Shown here: positions 1 through 7,209 of the stretch, one piece after another
Numbering within the stretch: the stretch's first letter is position 1
Layout: each line of letters opens with the position of its first letter
DNA from: Bacillota bacterium
Lineage (GTDB): Bacteria > Bacillota > Clostridia > Acetivibrionales > DSM-1351
NCBI GenBank assembly: GCA_023460955.1
Contig: JAEWOH010000005.1
Coordinates: forward strand, 37,965-101,964
DNA length: 64,000 nucleotides
Direction: 5' to 3'
Position numbers and translations under genes: made by a program
The notes under the pieces: model-generated
Told to the model about the DNA's origin: nothing
The model's database searches: none
What the model saw: the letters and a program-made list of their open reading frames with translations, nothing else

Positions 1-757
1 GGGAGTGACAGGAATAAGTGTCTCCAAATTCTTTTATATATTGTTCCTTCTTCCCCGGAAACGCCTCATCCAGTTCGGAGTAATACCAGTCTCTCTGATT
101 TGCTCTAAGTGTAACACCAAGACCGGGAAATATGAATTTCGCCCCGTTTTCATGAGCTCGTCGTACAATCCCCAGAATATTTTCCTCGTTGTCACCGATA
201 AAAGGCAGTACCGGCATCATAAGTATTCCGGCAAAAAGCCCTGCCTCATTCAGCTTTCTGATAGCAGCAAAGCGTTCAGAAGAAAGAGGTGCATTTCCTT
301 CAATTTTTTTGGCGATGCTATCATCACAGTTGGTTATGGTCATTTTTATTAGAACCGGTGAATGCTTTTTTATTTTTTGGAGTATATCTATATCTCTTGT
401 AACTAATGTTCCCTTCGTTGCAATAGAAGCTCCAAAACCAAACGCGTCAATAATTTTTAGAGCACTTCTGGTAAGCTCAAGCTGCTTTTCGAATGGGTTA
501 TAAGGGTCACTCATGGCCCCGGTGCCTATAACCCCTTTTTTACGTTTTGATTTAATATCACGATAAATTAGTTCCAGTGCGTTTTCCTTAGCTCTCACCT
601 GGTCAAAATTCTCAACATGATAGCAATCACTACGGCTGTCGCAATAAATACAACCATGATTACAGCCTTTGTAAATGTTCATGTTATAATTGCAGCCAAA
701 CCAATTATTATTCTCGGCATAACCGGATACTATGGTTTTAGCGGGAATAAACTCCAT
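1..757 (-). CDS. SPL-family radical SAM protein (C-terminus outside window)
   Basis: The 5' part of a gene reads on the minus strand from an ATG at 757, and the window edge cuts off its C-terminus; about 252 codons are visible without a stop. A ribosome site (AGGTGA) lies about 7 nt upstream of the ATG. A CNHGCIYC motif at residues 32-39 matches the CxxxCxxC that binds the radical-SAM 4Fe-4S cluster. The following sequence (GTGAMSDPYNPFEK, then an ATKG strand) matches the COG1533 family, which is related to spore photoproduct lyase. Substrate is unknown; many members are annotated only as 'SPL family radical SAM'. It is probably not the true DNA-repair enzyme, because a better splB candidate lies at 11399. 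The family call is strong and the function open. Confidence 0.85.
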   Translation of the reverse strand, partial: MEFIPAKTIVSGYAENNNWFGCNYNMNIYKGCNHGCIYCDSRSDCYHVENFDQVRAKENALELIYRDIKSKRKKGVIGTGAMSDPYNPFEKQLELTRSALKIIDAFGFGASIATKGTLVTRDIDILQKIKKHSPVLIKMTITNCDDSIAKKIEGNAPLSSERFAAIRKLNEAGLFAGILMMPVLPFIGDNEENILGIVRRAHENGAKFIFPGLGVTLRANQRDWYYSELDEAFPGKKEQYIKEFGDTYSCHS

Positions 758-807
758 AGGTTAATCACCTTTCCTGCTGATTCTCATAATAAAGCTTAAT
801 ATCTGAG

Positions 808-875
808 ACTTCTTAACTTCTTAACTTCCTAACTTCTGGTCTTCTGTCTTCTAATTTTATCTGTCTTCTAGTTTT
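808..875. repeat. Degenerate ACTTCTTA/TCTTCTG short tandem repeat
   Basis: Four units of about 8 nt (ACTTCTTA, ACTTCTTA, ACTTCCTA, ACTTCTGG) are followed by TCTTCTG/TCTTCTA units and a decayed tail. The array sits between the 5' end of the radical-SAM gene and the 3' end of the GyrI-like gene. It resembles the heptamer arrays at 1463 and 41661. Confidence 0.6.
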
Positions 876-905
876 ATATGTTCTTATTTTCTGTGTTTTT
901 ATTTT

Positions 906-1376
906 CTAACCTCTAACCGCAATATAGATGTGTATTTCCTGGTTTTCCATATCAGCGGAATTGTTCTGATATTCTTCAAAATCGCAGGTGTACTTTCTAT
1001 CCAACTGCATATTCCATAAATTCCCCCAAAACTCTCCTACAGCCCTTTGCACATGCCCGTTTATAACAAATCTGGCGTATGTACCTTGTGGAATTGTTTT
1101 TACAGTCATTTTTACCGGCGGCTCTACAGCTTCAATAACTTCGCAGCAGGCCAAAAAGTTATAGGGTTTGGTAAAATCACCTTCATAGTCTGTATAAAGT
1201 CCTATGGATTTAGTATTTACTTTGTTTGATATAGCGGGGTAAGCATTCTGTTTCATAAACTCTGCCCATGTAGCTCCTATATCAGCCATTGCCTGTCCAT
1301 TATGATTTGTGGTTTTTACCATAAGTCCAACTACTGTTTTTTCCTCTAAGATAACTAGCTCATAATTCATATTCAT
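906..1376 (-). CDS. GyrI-like small-molecule-binding domain protein
   Basis: A 156-residue protein made entirely of one GyrI-like/AraC effector-binding fold: an N-terminal beta strand with the typical VVGLMVKT start, a central TxSxGLYTDYEGDF-like segment, and a C-terminal repeat of the fold with the IPQGTYARF motif. Family members bind cationic or hydrophobic small molecules or act as sequestering partners of regulators. There is no DNA-binding domain. AAGGAG lies 9 nt upstream of the chosen ATG. It lies downstream of the WYL regulator on the same strand, and both genes carry the same TGACA-N6-TGTCA dyad upstream, so it is probably controlled by that regulator. The ligand is unknown. Confidence 0.8.
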   Translation of the reverse strand: MNMNYELVILEEKTVVGLMVKTTNHNGQAMADIGATWAEFMKQNAYPAISNKVNTKSIGLYTDYEGDFTKPYNFLACCEVIEAVEPPVKMTVKTIPQGTYARFVINGHVQRAVGEFWGNLWNMQLDRKYTCDFEEYQNNSADMENQEIHIYIAVRG

Positions 1377-1423
1377 TTAAATTTGCTCCTTTTTGTTTAA
1401 TAACAAAAGGATACCAGCTTCTA

Positions 1424-1443
1424 TATGACAACAGAGTGTCATA
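1424..1443 (-). promoter_or_regulatory. Candidate operator TATGACA-N6-TGTCATA
   Basis: A perfect 7-bp inverted repeat separated by 6 nt, 48-67 bp upstream of the GyrI-like start. The same core with the same 6-nt spacer, and a similar flank (CATATT), recurs at 2515-2530 upstream of the WYL regulator. On the transcribed strand the inner TTGTCA could overlap a -35 box. Inferred to be the binding site of the regulator at 1566. Confidence 0.55.
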
Positions 1444-1462
1444 TTAAAGATATATTTTTCTG

Positions 1463-1581
1463 AACTACTAACTACTATCTACTGACTACTACCTACTGAC
1501 TATTAACTACTAACTTCTAACTTCTAACTTCTAACTACTGACTACTATCTACCGACTACTAACTACTAACTACCAACTTCA
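1463..1581. repeat. Heptanucleotide tandem array, 17 units of AACTACT type
   Basis: Seventeen consecutive 7-nt units with variants AACTACT, GACTACT, ATCTACT and AACTTCT. The array runs over the stop codon (1566-1568) of the minus-strand WYL regulator and encodes its last residues. Units are too short and lack spacers, so it is not CRISPR. A second array of the same unit lies at 41661-41730. Confidence 0.9.
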
Positions 1582-2474
1582 TACTGTTCTAAAGCAGCTT
1601 CCAGCTTTTTAATAATAATATCCTTAACATAATCGGGCTCAATCACCTTTGCTGTGTTGCCAAAGGACATGATGTATCCATAAACCCAATCGTTTTCAGG
1701 ATAAGAGGCAGTTACCTCAAAACTTCCGTCTTCATTTCTTATAATGGAGTTTTCATCAAATTCATCATACACTCTGTACGCCATTGAAGAAGCAATATGA
1801 AGTTTGAAGCTAACGATTTTATAGTTGCTGTCTCTGTCAGCGATGAAGGAGTCTTCAGATATAAGTCTTTTCTCAAAATTTTTTTCAGTAAGACAAATAT
1901 CTTTCATTCTGGTTAGCTTAAAAATCCTGAAAGCCTGCTTTGTAAGGCAATAACCCTTCAAATACCAGGTTTTGTCCTTGAACCAAAGCTGAACAGGCTC
2001 AACCTCTCTGCTTGTGTTCTGCCCGTAGGAGCTTGAATAATCAAATTTAATAATTGTCTTATTTAACACCGCCGTTTTTATCAGGTTAAACTTTCCTTGG
2101 TTTGTTTCCCCCCAATGAGAAAAGTCCACATCGATCCAATTGCAGTCTTCTTTATTAAAAATAAGCCCCAGCTTGTTAACTACATTATCTACTTCGGGAT
2201 ACCGGACAGCATTGAGGCTTTGCAATGCAGCAAGAATTTCGCTCTGCTCTGAATCTGACAATATAGACTTATTCAGAACATAGTTATCCAAAAGACTTAT
2301 ACCGCCTCCCTTACCCTTGCTCATATAAATCGGTATTCCGGCCTCTGATAATATGTCAATATCTCTATAAATAGTCCTTATGGATACTTCAAAGCGTTGA
2401 GCCAGTTCTTTTGCGGTTATGAGCTTTTTATCCAGCAAAATATAAACTATTTCAAACAGTCTGTTTATCTGCAT
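1566..2474 (-). CDS. WYL-domain HTH transcriptional regulator (YafY/DeoR-like)
   Basis: A 302-residue regulator. Residues 1-60 form an HTH_11 domain (AKELAQRFEVSIRTIYRDID, the recognition helix typical of YafY proteins). The middle carries the WYL domain (KTWYLKGYCL near residue 165), which binds small ligands or nucleic acid. The C-terminal WCX extension is present. GGGAGG precedes the ATG by 11 nt. Its own promoter region holds the TGACA-N6-TGTCA dyad shared with the downstream GyrI-like gene, which suggests autoregulation. The C-terminal VGS is encoded inside the heptamer repeat array, so the natural C-terminus may have been remodelled by repeat expansion. The regulated signal is unknown. 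Confidence 0.88.
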   Translation of the reverse strand: MQINRLFEIVYILLDKKLITAKELAQRFEVSIRTIYRDIDILSEAGIPIYMSKGKGGGISLLDNYVLNKSILSDSEQSEILAALQSLNAVRYPEVDNVVNKLGLIFNKEDCNWIDVDFSHWGETNQGKFNLIKTAVLNKTIIKFDYSSSYGQNTSREVEPVQLWFKDKTWYLKGYCLTKQAFRIFKLTRMKDICLTEKNFEKRLISEDSFIADRDSNYKIVSFKLHIASSMAYRVYDEFDENSIIRNEDGSFEVTASYPENDWVYGYIMSFGNTAKVIEPDYVKDIIIKKLEAALEQYEVGS

Positions 2475-2514
2475 AATTAGATAATCCTCCCTATAACATT
2501 ATAACATTGTAATC

Positions 2515-2530
2515 TGACAACACCATGTCA
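2515..2530 (-). promoter_or_regulatory. Candidate operator TGACA-N6-TGTCA
   Basis: Inverted repeat 41-56 bp upstream of the WYL regulator start. It matches the dyad at 1426-1441 in both arms and spacing (ACACCA versus ACAGAG spacer). Inferred autoregulatory site. Confidence 0.55.
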
Positions 2531-2536
2531 TATTTC

Positions 2537-2590
2537 AATTAATGGCATTAAAATTAATGGCATTAAAATTAATGGCATTAAAATAATGGT
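2537..2590. repeat. 15-bp direct repeat, three copies
   Basis: AATGGCATTAAAATT is repeated in tandem twice and then partially a third time between the WYL regulator promoter and the rhodanese terminator. A related TTAATGGCATTGAAAA stretch occurs near 52192. Confidence 0.75.
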
Positions 2591-2593
2591 AAT

Positions 2594-2620
2594 AAAAAAA
2601 GTACCCACCTTAGTGAGTAC
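2594..2620 (-). terminator. Rho-independent terminator after rhodanese gene
   Basis: On the minus strand an 8-bp stem (GTACTCAC/GTGGGTAC, one G-U pair) with a 4-nt loop is followed by seven T. It lies about 50 bp beyond the rhodanese stop. Confidence 0.8.
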
Positions 2621-2671
2621 CGAGTTCTCTTAAATATTTTATATAGTCTTAAATATTTTACAAGGTAATAA

Positions 2672-3121
2672 TTATTTTCCGCTTACCGTTTCGTATGGCC
2701 AGTCATCAATTCCTCCCAGATCATACACCTTTGTATATCCCATCAGCGTAAGTACCTCAACAGCTATAGCACTTCTTCTTCCACTTCTGCAATAAACAAA
2801 TATATTGGCATTTTTATCGGTAAGTTTTGATGGTGCATCTTTATCGATACCTTCAACAGGAACCAGAATACTATTGGGAATACGCTTCTCATTGAATTCC
2901 TCTTCGGTACGAACATCCAGAATAATTATTTTTTCACCTTTATCGAGTCGCGCTTTTGCTTCTTCGGGCGTTATTTCCATGCTGGTTAACTCCTTTGTTG
3001 ACCCGGTTTGTGCCGATGCCGTATTTTTACTTTTCGGCAGGAACGAATCGTTGTCCTGAATACCGCAAGCAGTACTTATAATACCCAAAAGAAGTATAAT
3101 AACTACTAATATTTTTTTCAT
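2672..3121 (-). CDS. Rhodanese-like domain lipoprotein
   Basis: A 149-residue exported protein. The N-terminus is a lipoprotein signal (hydrophobic stretch then STAC lipobox, Cys19). A linker rich in Ser/Thr follows, then one rhodanese domain with the active-site loop CRSGRRSA, so the catalytic Cys is present, and the conserved ILDVRTEEEF strand. It probably handles persulfide or another sulfur species on the outer face of the membrane. Its ATG follows the stop of the C_GCAxxG_C_C gene after a single base, so the two are translationally coupled. It is the last gene of the short operon, and a terminator follows. Alternative: a sulfurtransferase-like binding protein without enzyme activity. Confidence 0.88.
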   Translation of the reverse strand: MKKILVVIILLLGIISTACGIQDNDSFLPKSKNTASAQTGSTKELTSMEITPEEAKARLDKGEKIIILDVRTEEEFNEKRIPNSILVPVEGIDKDAPSKLTDKNANIFVYCRSGRRSAIAVEVLTLMGYTKVYDLGGIDDWPYETVSGK

Positions 3122-3122
3122 G

Positions 3123-3473
3123 TTAACCCAATTTTTCTAAAAATTCAGAACTTTTTTCAACGCAGCCCACACAGGAAAGTTTTTTAAGCCCCTTTATACT
3201 GCTGCATTGTAAAGCACCGGCATGCTCAAGAAAGTGTTTTTCCAATTCCTCCAGCTTATCAGGTTCCTGCTTGCTCAAAATATATTGAACCGCGTAATAT
3301 GCTCCACACAAGCCCTCCGGTGCTCTTCCACCACCGTAACTTTTAAATGCTTCTACCAGATCAGAATCAATACTGAAATCTTCTTTAAAGGCATCTATAA
3401 CTGATTGTGCGCAATTCATTCTCTGGCATCCGCCCATACCTGTATAATTATTTTTTGCTTTGATAACTGACAT
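3123..3473 (-). CDS. C_GCAxxG_C_C family redox protein
   Basis: A 116-residue protein with the family's cysteine pattern: GMGGCQRMNCAQS near the N-terminus, GGGRAPEGLCGAYYA in the middle and LSCVGCVEKS at the end. Members are small and often selenocysteine-containing or redox-active, and frequently sit beside oxidoreductases. The start is set at 3473 because GGAGG lies directly upstream with good spacing; the earlier ATG at 3488 overlaps that ribosome site. It lies between the NapH-like ferredoxin and the rhodanese lipoprotein, which suggests electron or sulfur transfer. The exact reaction is not known for the family. Confidence 0.85.
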   Translation of the reverse strand: MSVIKAKNNYTGMGGCQRMNCAQSVIDAFKEDFSIDSDLVEAFKSYGGGRAPEGLCGAYYAVQYILSKQEPDKLEELEKHFLEHAGALQCSSIKGLKKLSCVGCVEKSSEFLEKLG

Positions 3474-3542
3474 ATAAAAATCCTCCAAATATATTATTTA
3501 TTCTACATTATTGTCTTCAGTGCGACAACCTTACTTCTTCAG

Positions 3543-4208
3543 TTATTTTACAGCAGTTAATGAATTTTTTGGACACTTATAGACACATTTATTGCATTTT
3601 ATACAATCAATATTATTTACTGCACCGTCAGCTTTATAGCTAAGAACATCAATACCCATAGGGCAAGACTTGTTACATATCCGGCAGTTTACACATTTAT
3701 CCTTTATAAAAGTAACATTTTTATTAGTAGAATTCTTACTTCCAATTCTGAATTTTGTTACCCACGCTGCCATGGTTCCCATGGGACAAATAACGCACCA
3801 GGTTCTGCTGCTGTATATGACACCTAATAGTATAGTCAGTAATGTAGTTATGATAATCATTCTTACAAAAACGCTTCCTATGGCTGCCATACTGCCCCAG
3901 GACAGAATAAGCTGTACTGCAAAAGCTGCCATAAGTATTGAAAAAAATAAATACCTAAACCATTTTTTCCTTAGCAATTTAGGAACAGCTTTATTCCGGC
4001 TGACTTTTGTTAAAATAAAATCGTTAAAGCTTCCTCTGGGGCAAAAATTCCCGCACCACATTCTGCCTCTCCAAATAGCCACCAAAGATGGTGCCAGCAT
4101 ACATATCAGTGCTATAACTCCTATTACCGGATAGATTAGCCCTATTATGCAAAAAGCTAATAGTACTACCCATATCCAATTGTGAATAAGCTCCTTAAAT
4201 TTCTTCAT
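3543..4208 (-). CDS. NapH/MauN-type membrane 4Fe-4S protein
   Basis: A 221-residue membrane ferredoxin. Four or five hydrophobic segments fill residues 10-150. Two cytoplasm-facing Cys motifs typical of NapH/YccM proteins (CGNFCPRG and CVICPMG) interrupt them. The C-terminus holds two classical 4Fe-4S motifs (CVNCRICNKSCP and CIKCNKCVYKCP). It probably passes electrons between the quinone pool and a partner outside. The start at 4208 is preferred over 4214 because GGGAG is then 6 nt away. It heads the operon with the C_GCAxxG_C_C and rhodanese genes. The partner oxidoreductase is not visible here. Confidence 0.87.
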   Translation of the reverse strand: MKKFKELIHNWIWVVLLAFCIIGLIYPVIGVIALICMLAPSLVAIWRGRMWCGNFCPRGSFNDFILTKVSRNKAVPKLLRKKWFRYLFFSILMAAFAVQLILSWGSMAAIGSVFVRMIIITTLLTILLGVIYSSRTWCVICPMGTMAAWVTKFRIGSKNSTNKNVTFIKDKCVNCRICNKSCPMGIDVLSYKADGAVNNIDCIKCNKCVYKCPKNSLTAVK

Positions 4209-4352
4209 TTCCATCTCCCTTTAAATGATTATAACCTAGTAGTATTATAAATGCGGTCAAGTATATTTGTCAATTACTATATTCAAATATTATAATATAT
4301 TATATGTGTATAATTTATATTGGTGTATTTTTATTAATATTTTTTTGTAAAG

Positions 4353-5243
4353 TTAATTTGTTTTTTGTTTTATGAAATTAATAAAATTCCTGACAAAATC
4401 CGGCTCTGAATTATTCAGATATATGAAATTGAACTCCCGCATTATTTTAACGCCGCGAATTGGTACTATTTTCAGGCTGCCCGCTTCAAGCTCCTTCTTG
4501 ACTGCTTCTCGGGATATTACCGTACATCCCAGATCAGCCTGAACCAGAGATTTTATCGCGCCTATGCTGCCAACCTCCATATATATCTTTATATTCTTAT
4601 AATCTATCCCAAGCTCAACCAGTTTGTTTTCGAATATCACTCTGGTTCCCGAACCCTTTTCACGCATAATGAGCTTACCTGAGTTTATAATTTGGGTTAA
4701 CTCGACCTCCGGACTTGATAAAAGACTGCTTTGGGGTGAAACTACCAGCACCAGTTCGTCATCCTTAAGCTTTTCATATAAAAATCTACTCTTATCAAAT
4801 GGACCTTCAACAATACCCAGATCAAATTGTCCGGTAACAAGTCTATTAATAACCTCCTCTAAATTATGAACCTCAATGATTATATCAATATACTCATATT
4901 GTTTTTTATGTTCTCCCAACAAACCAGGAAGAACAAATTCTCCTATTGTTAATGTAGCCCCAATCTTATATTTCTTAATTACTGACGACTTGTTTCTGAT
5001 AGCTCGCTCAAAAATTATTGAATTTGCCTCAAGTTCTTTGGCATACTTTAAAAGCATCTTTCCTTCTTCTGTTAATGTGATTTGTCTTCCATTTTTGTTA
5101 ATAAGGTTTACCCTGTAATACTCTTCAAGCTGTTTAATATGCTGAGTTACTGCAGGTTGCGTCATATTAAGCTTTTCAGCTGTTCTTGTGTAATTTTTCA
5201 AGCTTGCAGCATTTATAAAAGTAATAAGTTTTGGATCGATCAT
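4353..5243 (-). CDS. LysR-family transcriptional regulator
   Basis: A 296-residue LTTR: N-terminal winged HTH (residues 1-60, TPAVTQHIKQLEEYY recognition region) and a type 2 periplasmic-binding effector domain (residues 90-290). It is divergent from the YeiH-type transporter at 5403 with a 159-bp shared control region that holds a 15-bp perfect dyad. LysR regulators beside YeiH genes are usually CysL/YeiE-like, so control of the transporter in response to a sulfur compound is likely. It faces away from that gene and towards the NapH-like gene, but is separated from the latter by about 145 bp. Ligand inferred only from neighbours. Confidence 0.88.
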   Translation of the reverse strand: MIDPKLITFINAASLKNYTRTAEKLNMTQPAVTQHIKQLEEYYRVNLINKNGRQITLTEEGKMLLKYAKELEANSIIFERAIRNKSSVIKKYKIGATLTIGEFVLPGLLGEHKKQYEYIDIIIEVHNLEEVINRLVTGQFDLGIVEGPFDKSRFLYEKLKDDELVLVVSPQSSLLSSPEVELTQIINSGKLIMREKGSGTRVIFENKLVELGIDYKNIKIYMEVGSIGAIKSLVQADLGCTVISREAVKKELEAGSLKIVPIRGVKIMREFNFIYLNNSEPDFVRNFINFIKQKTN

Positions 5244-5339
5244 ATAAATCCCTCCTCATATCAAGAGCCAGTTATCTTTATTAGTTTATCCTTAAACATC
5301 ACTTAACTATAAATTATTCTTATGTATTTATAATAAATC

Positions 5340-5354
5340 ATAATTTGAAATTAT
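5340..5354. promoter_or_regulatory. Candidate LysR operator, palindrome ATAATTTGAAATTAT
   Basis: A perfect 7+1+7 dyad that also fits the T-N11-A rule for LysR boxes. It overlaps the putative -35 box of the transporter promoter (5345-5350), a position suited to control by the divergent regulator. Confidence 0.55.
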
Positions 5355-5373
5355 AATATAAGTATTCTAAAAT
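5345..5373 (+). promoter_or_regulatory. Promoter TTGAAA-17-TAAAAT for the YeiH-type transporter
   Basis: Sigma-A-like -35 at 5345-5350 and -10 at 5368-5373 with an ideal 17-nt spacer, about 30 bp upstream of the ATG at 5403. Confidence 0.6.
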
Positions 5374-5402
5374 AGTTGTAAAAATGAGATGGGAGTAAAA
5401 AT

Positions 5403-6410
5403 ATGAACTGGATTAAGAAAAATATCGCTGGTATAACATTTTCACTAATTATTGCAATAGCTGCAACTTGGCTTGGCGGACTTTTCCCCATTGTAGGTGG
5501 TCCGGTATTTGGTATTGTACTTGGAATAATAATTAATAATTTCCTCGGAAAGCCGGAATGGACCAAAACGGGTATAAAATTTACCTCCAAAAAGATATTG
5601 CAATATGCAATTATTCTCCTGGGTGCCGGTTTAAGCCTTACACAGGTTTGGAAGACCGGTATTGAGTCATTTTACGTTATGTTAATTACTCTTTCACTGG
5701 CCTTTATATCTGCTTATGCTCTTGGCAGACTGTTAAAGGTGCCATACAACCTTACGACTCTTATAGGTGTAGGAACCGCTATATGCGGCGGTTCAGCAAT
5801 CGCAGCTGTTTCACCGATTATTGAGGCCGATGAAAAGGAAGTAGCCTACTCAATCTCTACAATATTTTTCTTTAATATTGTAGCTGTACTTATTTTTCCT
5901 CCGCTGGGACATATACTAGGTTTTTCGGACAATGCCTTCGGTCTTTGGGCAGGTACCGCAGTAAATGACACTTCGTCTGTGGTTGCTGCAGGCTATGCCT
6001 TCAGCAGTACCGCAGGTGAATATGCTACAATTGTTAAGCTTACGAGAACTACAATGATAATTCCGATTTCACTAATATTTGCATTTATTACAATGCTTAA
6101 AAAGCGCCATTCTGTTAAAACGGAAGGAACAGTAAATTACAGTTTTAAAAAGATTTTCCCTTGGTTTATTTTAGGGTTTCTTGCCGCATCACTTCTGAAT
6201 ACATTGAATATAATAAATGCATCGACAGCTGCTGTTCTATCTTCAGCCGGGAAATTTTTTATAGTTATGGCCCTGTCGGCAGTAGGATTAAGTGCAGATT
6301 TTAAAGCTATGATGAAAACCGGCTTTAAGCCTATTCTTCTGGGCTTGCTGGTTTGGATTACAGTGGCAGTTTCAAGTGTATTGGTACAGCTTGTGACAGG
6401 ACAATTATAG
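5403..6410 (+). CDS. YeiH/UPF0324-family membrane protein (putative sulfate exporter)
   Basis: A 335-residue integral membrane protein with about ten hydrophobic segments and the hallmark GTAICGGSAIAA and GTAVNDTSSVVAAG motifs of the Cons_hypoth698/YeiH family. Family members are annotated as putative sulfate exporters; sulfite and sulfonate links are known in several bacteria. Ribosome site GATGGGAG precedes the ATG. It is divergent from a LysR gene and opposite the rhodanese/NapH operon, together a likely sulfur-handling locus. Substrate is inferred, not shown. Confidence 0.88.
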   Translation: MNWIKKNIAGITFSLIIAIAATWLGGLFPIVGGPVFGIVLGIIINNFLGKPEWTKTGIKFTSKKILQYAIILLGAGLSLTQVWKTGIESFYVMLITLSLAFISAYALGRLLKVPYNLTTLIGVGTAICGGSAIAAVSPIIEADEKEVAYSISTIFFFNIVAVLIFPPLGHILGFSDNAFGLWAGTAVNDTSSVVAAGYAFSSTAGEYATIVKLTRTTMIIPISLIFAFITMLKKRHSVKTEGTVNYSFKKIFPWFILGFLAASLLNTLNIINASTAAVLSSAGKFFIVMALSAVGLSADFKAMMKTGFKPILLGLLVWITVAVSSVLVQLVTGQL

Positions 6411-6623
6411 GTTGTACAAATTTTGATTAGTTTGTTGGTCGCTTTGTTTGTTCGCCAAGATAAAGTGTTTTGTTAGATTTTGCAATAGTGAGAAGGTTTA
6501 ATATGAAATGGAACTTTAATCATTTGCAAATTAGTATTATAATAGTAAGACATTAATAAAATTTTTTAACATATTCCCATAAAATTAAGTACAGAGTAAT
6601 CACTTAACTTAAAGGAGATTTTT

Positions 6624-7136
6624 ATGAATAAATTTAATGAACTTAACCCAGACCAGTTTGATCAAAGTCCATTTAGAGTTGTGGGCAAGGAGTGGATGCT
6701 GATTACAGCCGGGACACCGGACAAAATCAATACTATGACTGCCTCCTGGGGTGGCCTCGGAGTAATGTGGGCAAAAAATGTTTCTTTTGTCGGTATTCGT
6801 CCGCAAAGATATACAAAAGAATTTGTTGATAATACTGATACATTTTCCTTATCCTTCTTTGACAGCAGCTTCAAAAAACAGTTGGGCTACCTTGGAACAG
6901 TCTCCGGAAGAGATGAAGACAAAATAGGAAAATCCGGATTGACTGTTCGGTATACCGAAGATAACATTCCTTTCTTTGATGAAGCAAAAACTGTTATCAT
7001 TTGCAAAAAGCTATATGCACAGGACTACAAACCAGAGTGTTTTATTGATAAGGAACTCGATTCTATGTATTATCCCGATGCGGACTATCATACCTTATAT
7101 ATATCTGAAGTCCAAAAAATACTTATAAGAGAATAA
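6624..7136 (+). CDS. Flavin reductase family protein (FMN-binding split barrel)
   Basis: A 170-residue single-domain protein. The N-terminal strands (MLITAGTPDKINTMTASWGG) and SFVGIRPQRYT match the split-barrel flavin reductase family that binds FMN and often uses NAD(P)H. FSLSFFD and GTVSGRDEDK are also typical. AAAGGAG precedes the ATG. It is monocistronic: a strong bidirectional terminator follows and no partner monooxygenase is adjacent. In anaerobes these proteins often act in oxygen or stress defence, which is only an inference here. Confidence 0.88.
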   Translation: MNKFNELNPDQFDQSPFRVVGKEWMLITAGTPDKINTMTASWGGLGVMWAKNVSFVGIRPQRYTKEFVDNTDTFSLSFFDSSFKKQLGYLGTVSGRDEDKIGKSGLTVRYTEDNIPFFDEAKTVIICKKLYAQDYKPECFIDKELDSMYYPDADYHTLYISEVQKILIRE

Positions 7137-7141
7137 CAAAC

Positions 7142-7182
7142 AGTCCCATATTTTGAGCCTTAAGGCCACAAGATATGGGACT
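7142..7182. terminator. Bidirectional terminator between convergent genes
   Basis: A 14-bp stem (arms 7142-7155 and 7169-7182, one G-U pair) whose loop contains a further GCCTTAAGGC palindrome. It lies between the flavin reductase (+) and the GGDEF/EAL gene (-), with a T-rich flank on the plus side. Confidence 0.75.
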
Positions 7183-7209
7183 TATTTAATCCTTATTATT
7201 TTATACCCC

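Noticed and set aside
617..799. Small plus-strand ORF near the left edge
   Set aside because: It lies antisense to the radical-SAM gene and has no ribosome site.
1463..1581. Possible CRISPR-like repeat array
   Set aside because: Units are 7 nt, tandem, with no unique spacers and no cas genes nearby; it is a simple heptamer array.
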